From assembly GCA_024138025.1 (NCBI GenBank), contig JAMXBD010000694.1, positions 310,001-374,000 on the forward strand: a DNA stretch of 64,000 bases, in the 5' to 3' direction. This document shows, in pieces, positions 1 through 11,776 of the stretch. The position numbers and the translations under genes are program-made. The notes below the pieces were generated by a model. It did no database searches. It was not told the origin of the DNA and saw nothing but the letters and a program-made list of their open reading frames with translations. This DNA is from Combretum micranthum. Taxonomy: Eukaryota > Streptophyta > Magnoliopsida > Myrtales > Combretaceae. Position 1 is the stretch's first letter. Each line of letters starts with the position of its first letter.

Positions 1-395
1 TTATGTAAAGAAAACAACTTCTCTTATTTCTATGAAATCTTATTAAGACAACAATGTTATGGCCATGCATGAATATGAACATATAGTTATAAAATAACTC
101 ACATGGAAAAAAAAAAGGCATAAGAAATTAAATAAGTAAAAGTCAAGTATTGGGAATTCTTAGCTTAAATCAAGGCTTCCCAGACTAAGAATGGACTAGT
201 CCCGTAAAGAAAAGCAGAAAATGAAATAAGAAAAATCATGGGAGTCTTAATTTATGTCAAGGCTCCCCGGACTTAGATTATGGACAAGTCTAAAAAGAAA
301 AGAAAATTATTTTGACTTGTTGAGGACAAGTCCAAGACTAGAATAACTAGTCTTAATAAATTGCATGAAATGAGTAACTAAATAAATTTTAAACT
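1..395 (-). repeat. LTR fragment (TGTAAACC family, middle part)
   Basis: This stretch carries the conserved leader block of the family: caagtattggga, then ggactagtcc, then gacttgttgaggacaagtc and aactagtctt, in the same order as in solo LTR copies C (31798-31936) and F (60290-60460). It enters the window already inside the LTR, and the homology stops near 395, where unrelated sequence begins. On the minus strand it is the middle part of an LTR with its start missing. It is probably the remains of the second LTR of the element whose first LTR is copy A. Confidence 0.7.
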
Positions 396-493
396 CCGTG
401 CCAGTGGAAAGCATTATTGATTTATGCTTTGATCCATTCTATATGATCCATCAATTCATCATGGGCATACACGAACAGTGGTCCAATCAGGTT

Positions 494-850
494 CTAAGTC
501 CGGAAGTCTAGAAAGGTTCGGTCTCCTTCATTTTTAAGAACGAATGTTGCCTCTCTTAGCATTGAATGGTCTTCAGCTATTGTGGCGATTCGTTCCACAG
601 CATAGATCATCTTTAACTCCGACCATTTCTTCCCTAAGGGATAGTTGTAGATAGTTTCAACTACTCCTTTCCATTTTGAGGTCAATAAACCCTTCTTCCA
701 AATCAGAAACATTTCATGGATTGTCTTAGGTTTCCTAGCTAGAGCAAATTCTTCACATAGAACCCTAAGCCTTAAGCGGTAATTTTCCAAAGCCTCAAAT
801 GCTCCTTTCTTAAAATTTTTTGCTTGTAGATGGGCCTCATCTAGGGTAAT
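494..850 (-). CDS. hypothetical exon-like open frame beside a retroelement primer site
   Basis: I do not recognise this protein. On the minus strand an open frame runs from about 850 to a TAG at 494 (first Met at 790, 98 residues; about 118 residues from the frame's beginning). It is rich in charged and aromatic residues, with patches such as LRVLCEEFALARKPK and VETIYNYPLGKKWSEL, and it has no gag, protease or RT motif. After the stop the same frame stays open for about 23 more residues. Directly upstream is a strong 3' splice-like signal, a pyrimidine tract ending TTTTGCATAG, so it may be an exon. It lies between LTR copy A with its primer-binding site (984-1003) and an LTR fragment (1-395), where gag would be expected. 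It could be a captured host exon, an unusual gag start or chance. Confidence 0.35.
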   Translation of the reverse strand: MTLDEAHLQAKNFKKGAFEALENYRLRLRVLCEEFALARKPKTIHEMFLIWKKGLLTSKWKGVVETIYNYPLGKKWSELKMIYAVERIATIAEDHSMLREATFVLKNEGDRTFLDFRT

Positions 851-983
851 CTATGCAAAAGAGAGAAAAGTCAGAAAAACGTATTCTACCCATTATATCG
901 TATCTAGGTCTTTCTTAATTCCATTTTATTTTGTTTCTTCTTAAGTCTAATTCTATAATTACGATTTCTAAATTCTTAACCAT

Positions 984-996
984 GCTTTGATACCAA
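984..996 (-). other. tRNA-iMet primer-binding site
   Basis: The minus strand reads TTGGTATCAAAGC eight bases after the end of LTR copy A (GTGACA at 1004-1009). The usual plant initiator-Met primer site is TGGTATCAGAGC, so there is one mismatch. Its position fixes the LTR orientation: LTRs of this family start with TGTAAACC and end with GTGACA, and the internal region of this element lies at coordinates below 984. Confidence 0.65.
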
Positions 997-1003
997 CTTA
1001 AAA

Positions 1004-2379
1004 TGTCACGTCCCAAAGGATACCCTAAACGTAACAGTCCGTTACACTTAATATTAAAGCTTAAGTATGACAACCTCAGTCATTCCCATAAGCTTCAATA
1101 TTAGGTGTAAGGCGTACTCTTACAATATTTAAAGGACCATACTTTGAAGCATGAAGCTTAAGAAAATATAATAACAAATTAAGAAATGAAAATCAAAATA
1201 TTCATTCATTCATAATAATTGTCTTACAAGCCTTAAGGGCATTCCCCTATCAAAATACTGGAGTCTATTACAAGAAAATTTTTCTATGAAGTCTACATCT
1301 AAGCTAATGTCAAACTTCATCTAAAATTCTTTAACCAAAAAGGGAATACTTGACTGCAAGGTCCTCGTGGCTTCCACCATAAATAGCTAAACTATAAAAG
1401 ATATCTATAGGGGTATAAGCTAACAAGCTTAGTGAGAATTATTTCCATACGTAAATACTTGAGAAGTAAAATTCAAACAAATTATTTAAGCATTCAAGTG
1501 AAATGCAACATACACGTGAGCAAGTAAGGCATAGAGTTTTCCAGAAACTATATGTTGAACGGATTTACACCCTCCATTCAGGTTTGGTGATAATAAGTAA
1601 TCTCAAAACAAGTCGCCTTAGTTAAGCTATGTTTTCGATCATTATCGCCAAACATATTAAGTCTAATTGTGCTGAGCCATGATTTCGGTTTGCCGCCAAG
1701 CATTGTTTTAATTTCCTTGTCGCCAAGCATTACTTTCGATCATTGCCGCCAAGCATTGCTTTCGACATATTATTATCCTTTCATCAAGGAGAGAAGAGAG
1801 ATGAGATTTATTTTTTTGTATTTTTGTTAATTAGATGTAATAATGTGTAAGATAGATGTGATATTAAGTTATGGGAAAGATAAAAAGCAAAGAAAATATG
1901 TAGAGTGTAACAGTAGGTGGTAAAAAAAATAGAGATAGATGAATAGCGTAATGTAAAGTAAATGTGACTAATAAAGTACCGGTAGTAAGAAAATACACGT
2001 ATAAATGCGATATATTATGTTTTTAGTAACCGAAAAATTATAAAACTAATATTTTTGAAAACCTTATATTTTTACGAGTCTAACAGTATATCTAGAATAT
2101 TTTACTCTTTCGAGCTCCAAGACACGTTTTTCAAAAACTATATCTGTTTGGGTTTAGAACGAATTGCAGTTTAGCTAATCTGAATTTTTTAAGCTCTATT
2201 ATGTTATTACGAACCATTTACACACTAATATCTTAGTTACTTACTTAGGGTTACGAACACGGCCTTGTCGGACTTAAACTATTACGTCTAACTAGGGTTT
2301 TATTTGACTTTAGGGTTTCCAGTTGACCTTTTAATTAGGGTTTAAGTTTGACCAATCGTAAAACTTTGGGGTTTATAGT
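1004..2379 (-). mobile_element. LTR copy A, internally deleted
   Basis: The minus strand starts cTATAAACCCCAAAG near 2379, matching the start of copy E with the TG lost, and ends GTGACA at 1004. At 1376 bp it is less than half the length of copies B, C and E. Comparison with copy B puts the gap near 1770-1790: sequence matching B about 12150 is joined to sequence matching B about 14285. The roughly 2.1 kb lost includes the TATA box, the CTTAG leader block, the hairpin and the putative donor, so this copy cannot act as a normal promoter. A primer site follows it, so it is the 5' LTR of an element and not a solo LTR. Confidence 0.75.
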
Positions 2380-2788
2380 AGACAAATAAGATATCGGTAG
2401 TAAGGAAAATACGTGTAAATGAGCTTTATCTAATATTTTTAGTTACCGAAAGATTACAAGATATTTTTTAAATCCTTATATAATTACAGTTTAACGGTCT
2501 TATCGGAATATTTTACTATTCCGACCATCTGGGCACGTTTTTCAAGAATTAATCTTGTTTGAGTTCAAAATGAATGATTTTTTGATGAATCGAATCTTTT
2601 TATGATTCCCCATATCATTTCGGACTATAATCCACCATTAACTCTTTTCTACTTATCTCAGGTTCCGAGCACGAGATTGTCGGAATTGAAACCGCTAGAT
2701 TATGTCGATCATAGTTGACTTTTGAAATTCTGGTTTGACTAAAGTTAGGGTTTATTCCACCTTTACCCTAGAAATTGAGAGGTTTACA
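2380..2788 (-). repeat. 3' LTR fragment of the minus-strand gypsy remnant
   Basis: On the minus strand the LTR begins TGTAAACCTCTCAA at 2788, directly after a purine-rich tract, and stays homologous to the U3 part of the family to about 2380. There it abuts the start of copy A. It is nearly identical to 5384-5615, which pairs them as the two LTR remnants of one element. The head-to-tail join of two LTR starts at 2379/2380 suggests recombination or truncation. Confidence 0.65.
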
Positions 2789-2806
2789 ACCTATCCCCTT
2801 GAAGAA
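2789..2806 (-). other. polypurine tract candidate
   Basis: The minus strand reads CTTCAAGGGGATAGGT immediately before the LTR start TGTAAACC. A purine run touching the 3' LTR is where plus-strand DNA priming occurs in Ty3/gypsy elements. The sequence just before it (minus strand, TTTTGAGGACAAAACC) is typical of the end of a gypsy polyprotein. Confidence 0.55.
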
Positions 2807-3779
2807 GGTTTTGTCCTCAAAACTTGGTCATAGACCTAACTCGTGATGGATACCCGAGTTCTTCAAAGGGTTCAATATTCCTCTAATGGAATTTGTCTTC
2901 AATGTTCACATGCTTGTTGACTTTAAAATTCAAGAACTTGTCACTTCTGATCCATCCAACTCTTCTATCGGTCCTAAGCTTTTCTGTTCTTTTAGCTTAG
3001 AGCATTGGTTACTATGTTCATTCTCTTTTTGCATAATAGCTTATTCCAAGATCGTAGTCCTTTATGAACTATTTAACCATTTCTTCTACCATGTGTTTAA
3101 CTCCTTTGGCATGAACAAGTGCTCAAGGCTTTGGTAACCAATATAAATTCTTTATCCTTGATCGTTCAGATAATATTTCCATTTGAAAGCAAACTTTACC
3201 ATGACTAGCTTTACATCATGTATTGAATAATTCTATTCTTGCGGCCTCAAATGTCGAGAAGCATAAGCAATTACTTCTTTCATCTTATATTAGTACACAT
3301 CCGAGACCATTTCCCGATGTGTTCCTATGCATTGTGAAGAACTCCTTTTAATTAGGCAACATCACAATTGTGTGAAAATAGATCGTCACTTTAGTCCTTG
3401 GAAACTCTATCCCCTTTTGTCCATTCATGTAATTCCTTATTCGCTTCTGGGTTATTCGAGTCGAAAGCTTGGATATTTTGGAAAAGTCATTTACAACTTC
3501 CTATAATAACCATCATGACCTAGTAAATTGTCTTGGGTAGTTTCCATACTACCACTCCCTTATCTTTTTCAGGATTCTCTGGTATGTTTTTATTAGAAGC
3601 ATCTTTACCTAAAAAGGAAATTTGGTTTAGCTAAAATTCATGCTTTGGTAACTTAGCATATAATTGTAGGCTCTCAACATTTGTAACGCCATTCGTGGAT
3701 GCTTTTCATGTTGTCTATGCATTCTTTGAATAGACAAGGATGTCATCGATGAAGACTATCACACTTTATCCAATATTTG

Positions 3780-4290
3780 AGTCCTTAAGTCCATAAAGGT
3801 GACAAATGCGTTTGTCATTCCATAAGGCATCATAGGGACTTGTAATTCTCGTAGCATGCTTAGAAGGTGGTCCTCGGTAGATTTTCTACTTGATCCTTAA
3901 CCAGTGATATTCAAAACACAAATTGATCCGTGAACATGCTTGTTCCTTGGAGCTGATTAAAGAGATCGTTAATTTGTAGCAAGCAGCGATGCTCATTCTT
4001 GATAGCAACTCTGAGTTCATAGTAGTCTATTCTTCATGGTCCATCAAGTCTATGAAGGCAATAGGGCGTTTGTCAATCCAAAAAGGCATCATTAGACACT
4101 CGTAATTTCTTATAGCACATCCGAAAAGTGAATTTTGGCACGTCATCCATTTTATCCTTAGCTGGTGATATCTAAAATGCAAACAAATGTGTAAGGACAC
4201 ACTTGCTCCTTGGAGTTGATAAAAAAGATCACTGGTTCTGGGTAATGAGTACTTGTTGTTGACGGTGACTTTATTGAGCTTATGGTAGCC
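3780..4290 (-). repeat. imperfect tandem duplication of an RT segment
   Basis: Two diverged copies of about 250 bp lie head to tail (about 3785-4030 and about 4037-4290). Shared anchors are gcgtttgtca, ggcatcat, ggtgatat, cttgctccttggag (with one change) and the following gatca/gatcg. Both encode the RT stretch from the fingers to the FxDLM region, so the remnant carries the same part of RT twice. Confidence 0.6.
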
Positions 4291-5383
4291 TATGTATAGA
4301 CTCATGGATCTATCCTTTTCCTCTACAAAGAGTACCAAGCTCCTCAAGGTGAAATACTTAGCCTATCAATTTCATAATATAAAAACTCTTGTAGCTGCTT
4401 CTTTAGCCTTTCTCAATTTGACAGGTGCCCCATATGGTATGGTGTTTTAAATATAGGCTCGATATCCCTTACCAAGTTAATTCTTAAAATTGATCTTTCA
4501 CTTAGGTTGCAATCTAGGTAACTCCTTGGAGAAACATTAGGGAAACCTGATGACAATAGGGATGTCGTCTAGGTCGGGTTTCTCCCTTTTCATCCTATGT
4601 ACTACTTAACATAGCTTCCAAGTCTCTCATCAACATCCTTTATCAACTCAAATGAACTTAGCTCATGTCTCTTTCCTTCCTTGTCCCATAAACTCTACTT
4701 TTTCACTTCGGTGTCAACCATATCTTTATTAGAAGATAGTCAACTCATTCTTGTGGTTACTTCATATTTACTTATTTCCAATATTATAAAGTCGGCCATG
4801 AAGAGGCATCCTTGAGTTTCTAGGGGGGTAAGCTTTTAGAATTTTCCTTATCGTCACTATCTGTGGGATTCTTTATTTTGCTTTCTAGGGTTTTACTCAA
4901 TCATCCAACTATCATCTACTAATCTTTATACTTTTACTGAATTAAAGAAAACACTTGATTAAAGTTTAACACTAAGCTATGACCAAGTCATAGCCGTAGT
5001 CATCCTTGTCCTCAAGAGCAGCTAACTCCACATCTTCATCATTTGTCTCCTTACATCTCCACTAACTTCCAAATTGTAGACCCTTATTCCATGCATAGAA
5101 GTTCCAGTACGATTTCCACTTCCATTTCTATTCCTTATTCTCATTAGAATAGGTCCTCCAAACAATCCAATTGATCCGATGGGGGGCACTCTTCTTTTGC
5201 GGGCATTCCTTAGCAATGTGTTCGGTCTGACTACACACAAAGCAAATGCAAGATGCTTTCTTTGGACACTCTGGCACTTTGTGGTTGGGGTTCCCACAAA
5301 AGTAGCACTTATCCCGCAATTCAGGACATTGTTTTGGGTAGTGGGTACCCTGACATTTCCAGCAAATTATTTTTGTTGATTGC

Positions 5384-5615
5384 GTTTGAGTTCAAAATGA
5401 ATGATTTTTTGGTGAATATAATCTTTTTGGGCTTTCTCATATCATTTCGGACTGTAATCTACCATTACCATATTTCTACTTTCCTTAAGTTCCGAGTGCG
5501 AGATTGCTAGAGTTGAAACTGCTAGATTATCTTGATCATAGTTGACTTTTGAAATTTAGGTTTGACTAGGGTTAGGGTTTATTCCAACTTTACCCTAGAA
5601 GTTGAGAGGTTTACA
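5384..5615 (-). repeat. 5' LTR (U3) fragment of the gypsy remnant
   Basis: The minus strand starts TGTAAACCTCTCAA at 5615 and matches 2550-2788 closely, including the gagttcaaaatgaatgat block. At about 5384 it joins directly to the gag zinc-knuckle region, so the rest of the LTR, the leader and the first part of gag are missing. Confidence 0.65.
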
Positions 5616-8392
5616 CCCATGTCTAAGTTTGGGAAGTCTTGATACAAGCTAAGACTTCTCAATACTTGACTTTTATTATGTGCTTATTTCATTATCTTTC
5701 ATCTTTCACATTAATTATTTTTGTCATGCTATTTAATTATAAAGTCATGTTCATGTATAACCATGTTGTTGTTGTTGTCTTGATAAAAAATAAGATAAGT
5801 TCTTTCGTTGATAAAGAAAATAAGTTAAGCTCACTATAAAAATGTAATTTTATCACTTATCAAAGGTTCTATTAAAATTTAGATTTTTTCCAACAAAATG
5901 CTTTTTCAAAAAATTTTAAACAAATTCATCATAGATTTTAGTGTTGTTATTATACGAGACTTTTTCCAAGTTTAACTAAGTAATTCTTTTAAACTACAAA
6001 AATAAAATTAGCATTTAAAACCATAAGGTTGATAATTCTTTGTTATATAATTTTTGTTTCTTTCTTAAAAACTTATTTATAAGATTATCATCAACACTTT
6101 AACAAACACTAAGAACCAAACAACTCTTCTAAGTCACATTTAAAATTAACTCACTAGTTAAAAATCCACTTAGAAATAAATCAATATACAACTTAAGGAA
6201 CTAATTTTTGTGAAGTAAAAATCCATTTTTTTTATCAAATTAGGGAAATACAAATAATAGGATTTTTCCAACAAATGTTTATGTATTGAAAAATTATAGA
6301 TTTAGAAAAGAGTTATTATGAGAGTGAGAATTTAAAACAAGTGATTGCTTTAATTTTCTTCATAAGCTAAAACTGAAAAACATTTTTCGATAACTTAGAT
6401 GATTTTTCCTCACAACCATATAAAAGTTCATGCTTTGGAAAATAATTAGTTAAAAAAAGTTTAATTTAAAAATAAAATATTCATGAAATCAAACTAAAAT
6501 ATGAAAACATGAATTTTTATTGAGTTTCACATTTACCAATCTAAGAATTAGAATTTTGTTGAAAGAATCAAACTTAAGAAATTCTTTAAAGAAAACTACA
6601 CTTGGATTTTTGTCACAAAACCATGTTATATGAAATAAATTGTTAAGCAAGAAATTGTGAATAAATATAAAACCTGAATATATATATATATAAATATATT
6701 GAACTTATGATTTTTCTTGTTAATCGAATCATATTTGCAAAATAGCAATTTAAATCACAAGTCAAAGAATGATGCTTCACTCTAACTTTCATAAAAATTA
6801 TTTACAAATTTTATTTCTAAGACAACATCACTAGAATCATGCATAAAATATGAGTTTATGTATATATTAAAAGGATTTTTTAAACTATATAAATGTTTAT
6901 GTGTTGGCTATTGAATTTTGGATGAAATAAATTGAAAAAAAAATACAAATTGAGGCAGGAACTTTCGTGCTATAGCTATGCCGACTCGTTTTCCAACACA
7001 AATGACTTCAAATGTTAAAAATAACCTTAGAAATAGATGGATCTTTTCAAGTAGATAGAAAACGACATCTTATATGCGAAATTCCAGTTAAAATGAGCAA
7101 GTCATAAATTTTAAGTTGGATTTCACATCATCCAAATTTTGACAAAATAACCAAATTGAATTAGAAAGTTTAAGTAGAACTTCTATGAAATACTCATCCC
7201 GAGTATTTCTTTTGTTTAGGTGATGAAGAATACGGGATTTCTCTTTGTGAGGATTACTACAACTAAGAAGATTGCATACGGATGAGTGAGTTTTCCCTCT
7301 AAATTTTGTTACCTTGCTTGTGCTTGTAGATAGTTGCATTAGATCTATAGGTACAAGATAAAATGGACATATATGGAGTATGGGTTTATATGTATATGTC
7401 TTTATGTATGTGTGACAATGGTTGCTAAGCATATTGGAATCCACAAATGATTGTTTAAGTATATAGTTGATATTACACGTGACTTATGTGTGTATGATGA
7501 TTGTTTGATCACATTTAAGCTTACCATAATTATACTCAACCTTGATATAAATTAAATGGACACGCATTGCATCTGTCGAGTCAAATCATAAGGACTGCTA
7601 CTCTTACGCAAGGAATCGGAAGGGCCAGAAGTCAAGCTCATTCTTAGGAAAGTAAGACATACCGATGATACATCCCAAAGATGAGCCACGGCAATCGATC
7701 ACTGAGAGTAGAGTGCTCAAGGACTAGCAATGAAGATGGCGAGGATCTTTGTACCTAAATCCCCTAACCTTCAATATGGAGGGGTAAATTTGTTCCATAT
7801 ATGGTTTTCGGATAACCATGTATATTTGTGTAATCATGTGTTTATTGCATAGCATGCATAGCATGTGCGTGAAAATTAATAAACTTGTTTGAAATCATGG
7901 TGCGAATAAAAGGGAATAACTCACTAAGCTCATTGTAAGCATATACCCCATAGGCTTTTGTTGAAACAAATATGTTTACGGTTACAATCAAGGATCGGAA
8001 TACTAAAGAAATCGTTAGCGAATCTTTAAGCTCTGGTGGAAGAAGTGGAACCATAGGATGGATTTACTTTCATGTAATTTATTTATGGGTTATACACACT
8101 ATATGTTGATGTTTTGGAAATTTCTAGGAAGTGTATTTGTATAGTTCTAAAGACATTAGTAGGGGTATGCCCCTAAGAATTGTAGTTGACCTTGCTTATG
8201 TTTTATGTTAAATATTATTATTACCTTGTTATTCAATTGTTATCAAAGTAAATTGCATTACTCCGATGTGTTTCCTTTGATGTGTTGTACGCCTTGTGCA
8301 TGATATGAAAGCCTTTACGTGACTAAAGAAGTCATTTCTAGGTTTTAATATTATGTACAGTGGACTGCCACGTTTACGGTACCCCTTGGAGA
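5616..8392 (+). mobile_element. plus-strand LTR, 5' truncated (older copy)
   Basis: This has the family order of copy E from the leader block onward: cttgatacaagctaagactt (5635), a degenerate hairpin at about 7079-7125, the donor-like gtgagtt at 7286, the ggaggggtaaatttg block (7778), ctcactaagctc (7920), ggggtatgcccctaag (8163), and the terminal ggactgccacg...ggtacccc (8363-8386). The start of the LTR is missing and the last bases (GCGTGACA) have decayed. The acceptor CAG found in other copies is changed to CAAA near 7968. It is followed by leader and gag sequence on the same strand, so it was the 5' LTR of a plus-strand element. Confidence 0.65.
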
Positions 8393-9027
8393 GTTTTGGG
8401 AATTAAGTAAAAGGATACTAGGAGATTAGAATGATAGAATTTAACCTTAAAAATAAAGAGAAATATTAGATGATCCATAAGATTCGATTTTCTTATAATA
8501 GAATTCTACCCTGAAGACTCTTAGGAAATGGCAGAAAATTCTTATACAAGAATTGGAGGATATGTAGGAAGATATGAATAATGAACGAAAATATTGCATA
8601 AAAAGATTTACCTTAGAATGTTGATTCCGAACTTGAGGAAAGTAGTGATAATTGGAGGATGATCATAGCAAGATGATATGAGAAAAAAATGAAGGAGACA
8701 AAGATTTGAGATATAAGATGAATAGAGTAAGTCTACCTTATCACTTCCCATGAAATTCGATGCATAGTAACCCTACTCGACTCTTAGTCAAAACCAACTA
8801 GAAACAAGATAGTATATTACCCCCTTTCTACCGATATGACCTGAGTTGATTAATATTAGTTGCCTACACTAATCCTTTAATCGAACAAATAAAAGCATGT
8901 AATAAAGTGTTTTGCAATGCTTCTTTTTTCTCTAAAAGCAGATAACATGTGCATAAAACTTGAATCAAATAAAATGGTTATCTAATGTGACCGTTTTGCT
9001 TGTTCTAGGAAACTACCTGAGGAGACT
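8393..9027 (+). other. retroelement leader, no gene seen
   Basis: This AT-rich stretch lies between the LTR end and the gag start. I see no convincing primer-binding site. Just before the gag ATG is a splice-acceptor-like pyrimidine tract ending CTTGTTCTAG (9009), similar in position to the one before the unknown frame at 494-850. Confidence 0.4.
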
Positions 9028-9603
9028 ATGGCACGAATAGACATCCCTCTCGAAGAACCACAAAGACAAGATGCACCCCCACCATAAAATCAAACTCAAG
9101 AAGTCCTAATCGCTTTGAGACAATTAGAAGAGACGATAGGAGCATACATGCAATGAGTGCTTACCTTTCTTTAAGTCTTTTTGAATATCCAAATCTTAAT
9201 AAAAACTCTAAAGCCTCACACTAAACCAAATAAAACTGTAGATTGCATAGGAGACGTACCCATAACCAACATGAACCAAGATACCCCCATAGAACCTAAG
9301 AACCGAGAAGGAACTCAACAACTAAATCAACTAAGAGAAATCTAGGCTGATATTGAGCAACTTGCCGACTTAATGAGAGATTACATGTAACAAGCTCATA
9401 CTATACAAGGACCTGTACCGGCTATACAGGCACAAGAAGCGGCACCAAAGATTCTAACACCACCTATTGCATCAACACCAACTGAACTGTTATCATTGAA
9501 ACCCTATCAAAGTATGTTACCTGACTTCATAAAGTGCAATAGATATTTTGATGGAGCTTTTGGAAACCCGGATGAACCCTAGGATTGGTTAACCTAGAAT
9601 GTT
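9028..9603 (+). pseudogene. gag remnant of the plus-strand element
   Basis: The frame opens with ATG at 9028 (MARIDIPLEEPQRQDAPPP) and is soon broken by stops. It resumes as SLKPYQSMLPDFIKCNRYFDGAFGNPDEP near 9490-9580. The pattern of a proline/glutamine-rich N-terminus followed by FDG...PDEP.DWL is that of Ty3/gypsy gag just before its core domain. The sequence runs straight into a second LTR fragment near 9604, so the rest of gag and all of pol are deleted. Confidence 0.55.
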
Positions 9604-11406
9604 ATGTTTATGATTATGTACATGTCAATTCAACTGATCTAACTTTTCTATATGTTTTGAATGTATATAAGTGTGTATTTTTTTAGAGTCTATTACTCAC
9701 TAACTTAACTTTATTTATTTCATACATTTAATCTTATCTCAAGTTCAACATTTTTATAAGACTAGTCCATTTGTAGTCTTAAACTTGTCCATATTCAAGT
9801 TTGAAGGAGAATAAAGTGATTCAAAGTCTTAGGGAGCCTTGACACCAATCTAAGATTTCCATGCTTTTCATATTTATATATCTTGATTTTATTTATGAGA
9901 TTGGAGAATTTCAAGTCTCGGGAAGTCATGATAAAATCTAAGACTTGCATATGTCGTTTTTTTTTTTTATGCTTGTTTTACTTTATTACATATGGTGACT
10001 GGATTATTTCAAGCCTCGGGGAGTCTTGATAACAGGTTAAGACACTTATGTTTTGTAACGTTATGTTCTTGCTTACTTATTTATCATTTTCTATGTTTTT
10101 AATATAATTTCATGCTCTTAATTTGCTATTACTAGTTTAGTTCATGCAATATATGGTCATAAATTATGTTGTCACTATGCAAAAATGGGTTTTTCCAAAA
10201 ACATGAATATTGATAATTCTTTAATATGCAAAATATTTTTCCAAAATCATATTTCTAATATAAGAGAAATGTTTTGATTTAAAATAAATAATTAGAAAAG
10301 AACATTCACTTAAATTTTTCAAATGCCAAGATTTAAAGGAATTTAAAAAGTTACTACTTTGTGCATTTTTTCTAAACAAGTAAAACCCTTGTTTTGTAAA
10401 AATAAATTGTTAAATGAAGTTTTGAAATAAGTATAAGATACTCAAAGTTCAAACTAAAATTAAACCATGATTTTCTTTAAGTTTCATGTTTACAAAACTT
10501 TCAAAGAGGAAATTTTACTATAAGTTGTTTTACATAAAATCAACTTATCTACCTTCCATAAAGATTGTTTTGATAAAAATTCTACTTCTAAGCAACATCA
10601 CTGAGATCATGCCTGTCATATGAGCTACTATTACTTCTATATGATTTCTAAAGGTGGATATATTTTATACTTATCCTAGAAAATCCAAATGAAGTAAAAT
10701 TGTGAAAATTAAAAAGGATTAATTCTGGAACGGTCTGGATGCATTCTATACGATGCCATTCCAAGACCTTAATGACCCTGAAAGTTAAGTAGGTATAACA
10801 ATGACTACTCATATGCAATATTTGAGTTAAAATGAGCAAGTTACGGTCATTTTAAGTTGGAACTTTGATAATGGGAAAAATGACGTGAATAGAATAAATA
10901 GAGTTAGAAATTTGTAAAACATAAATGAAATACTCATCCAGAGTATTCTTTTGTATAGGTGATGAGGACTTTAGAGCCCATTTCCCGAGGACTATTTGAT
11001 TAAGCGGATTGTGACATGACTGACTGAGTTATTCTTTGCTTTTCATATTCTTACATGCTTGTAGAATAGAAGCACTAGAATTAGAAAAATATAAAAATAT
11101 AACTTGCATGTGAGATTATTATGGGTGATGAATGCATTTTGAGATGAATTAAAAAAAAGCATATCAAAACTTGAATTGTTGATTAATGTCTTGTTTTGAT
11201 ATCCTGTCGATGTGTTGTTATGAATATGGATGGTCACCTTAATTAAAAATAACTCTATCGGAAATTGATATATAAATTGATCATGCATGATACGAATTAA
11301 GTCTCATCATTTTTTTTTAATCTTTTCGTGTGGGAATAGAGATTAGTAGCGGTGGGTGGCAAGTGAGAGCTAGAAAGTCTATAAAAATATGGCATGTAGG
11401 AGCTTG
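9604..11406 (+). repeat. older plus-strand LTR, first part (split by copy B)
   Basis: It contains the leader block in several degenerate repeats (9760-10050), a degenerate hairpin near 10815-10860, the gtataggtgatgagg block (10956) and ctagaaagtct. It is cut at 11406 by copy B and continues at 14884. The order and strand match copy E. The start of the LTR (U3) is missing. Confidence 0.65.
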
Positions 11407-11776
11407 TGTCACACCCCAAGGGGTACCCCTAAACGTAACAGTCCGCCACACTCAATATTAAAGCTTAAGTATGATACCCTTAGTCATTCCCAGAAGCTTT
11501 GACATTAAGTGTAAGGCGGTGTTCTCACAAATTTAGAGGACTATACATGGAATTATCAAGCTTAAGAAGATATAATAACAAATTAAGAAAAGAGGATTCA
11601 TAATATTCATTTGTTTATATCAATAATCTTACAAAACTTAGGGGCATTCCCCAGTCACAAATCTATTACAAGAATACTGCTTCATCTCATCAATCACTAA
11701 GCTACATCTAGAGATTCCTTAACCAAAGGAAAATACCTGGCTGCAGGGTCCGCATGGCTCTCCACAAATAGGTGAA

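Larger units (their letters stand above)
2789..5383 (-). pseudogene. Ty3/gypsy gag-pol remnant
   Basis: This is a broken polyprotein read on the minus strand. Between 5370 and 5150 there are three zinc knuckles: CWKCQGTHYPKQCP, CYFCGNPNHKVPECP and CFVCSQTEHIAKECP. This is the nucleocapsid end of gag. The RT palm appears at 4350-4030 with VNNKYSLPRTSDLF and a QL...S...D-loop-like region, but it carries substitutions. The RT active-site strand is near 3750 as VIVFIDDILVYSKNA, so both catalytic Asp residues survive there. No usable integrase is visible before the polypurine tract at 2789. Stops and frameshifts are frequent, and one RT segment is present twice. It lies between LTR remnants of the same family, so it probably represents the body of the element that supplied these LTRs. 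Confidence 0.75.
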
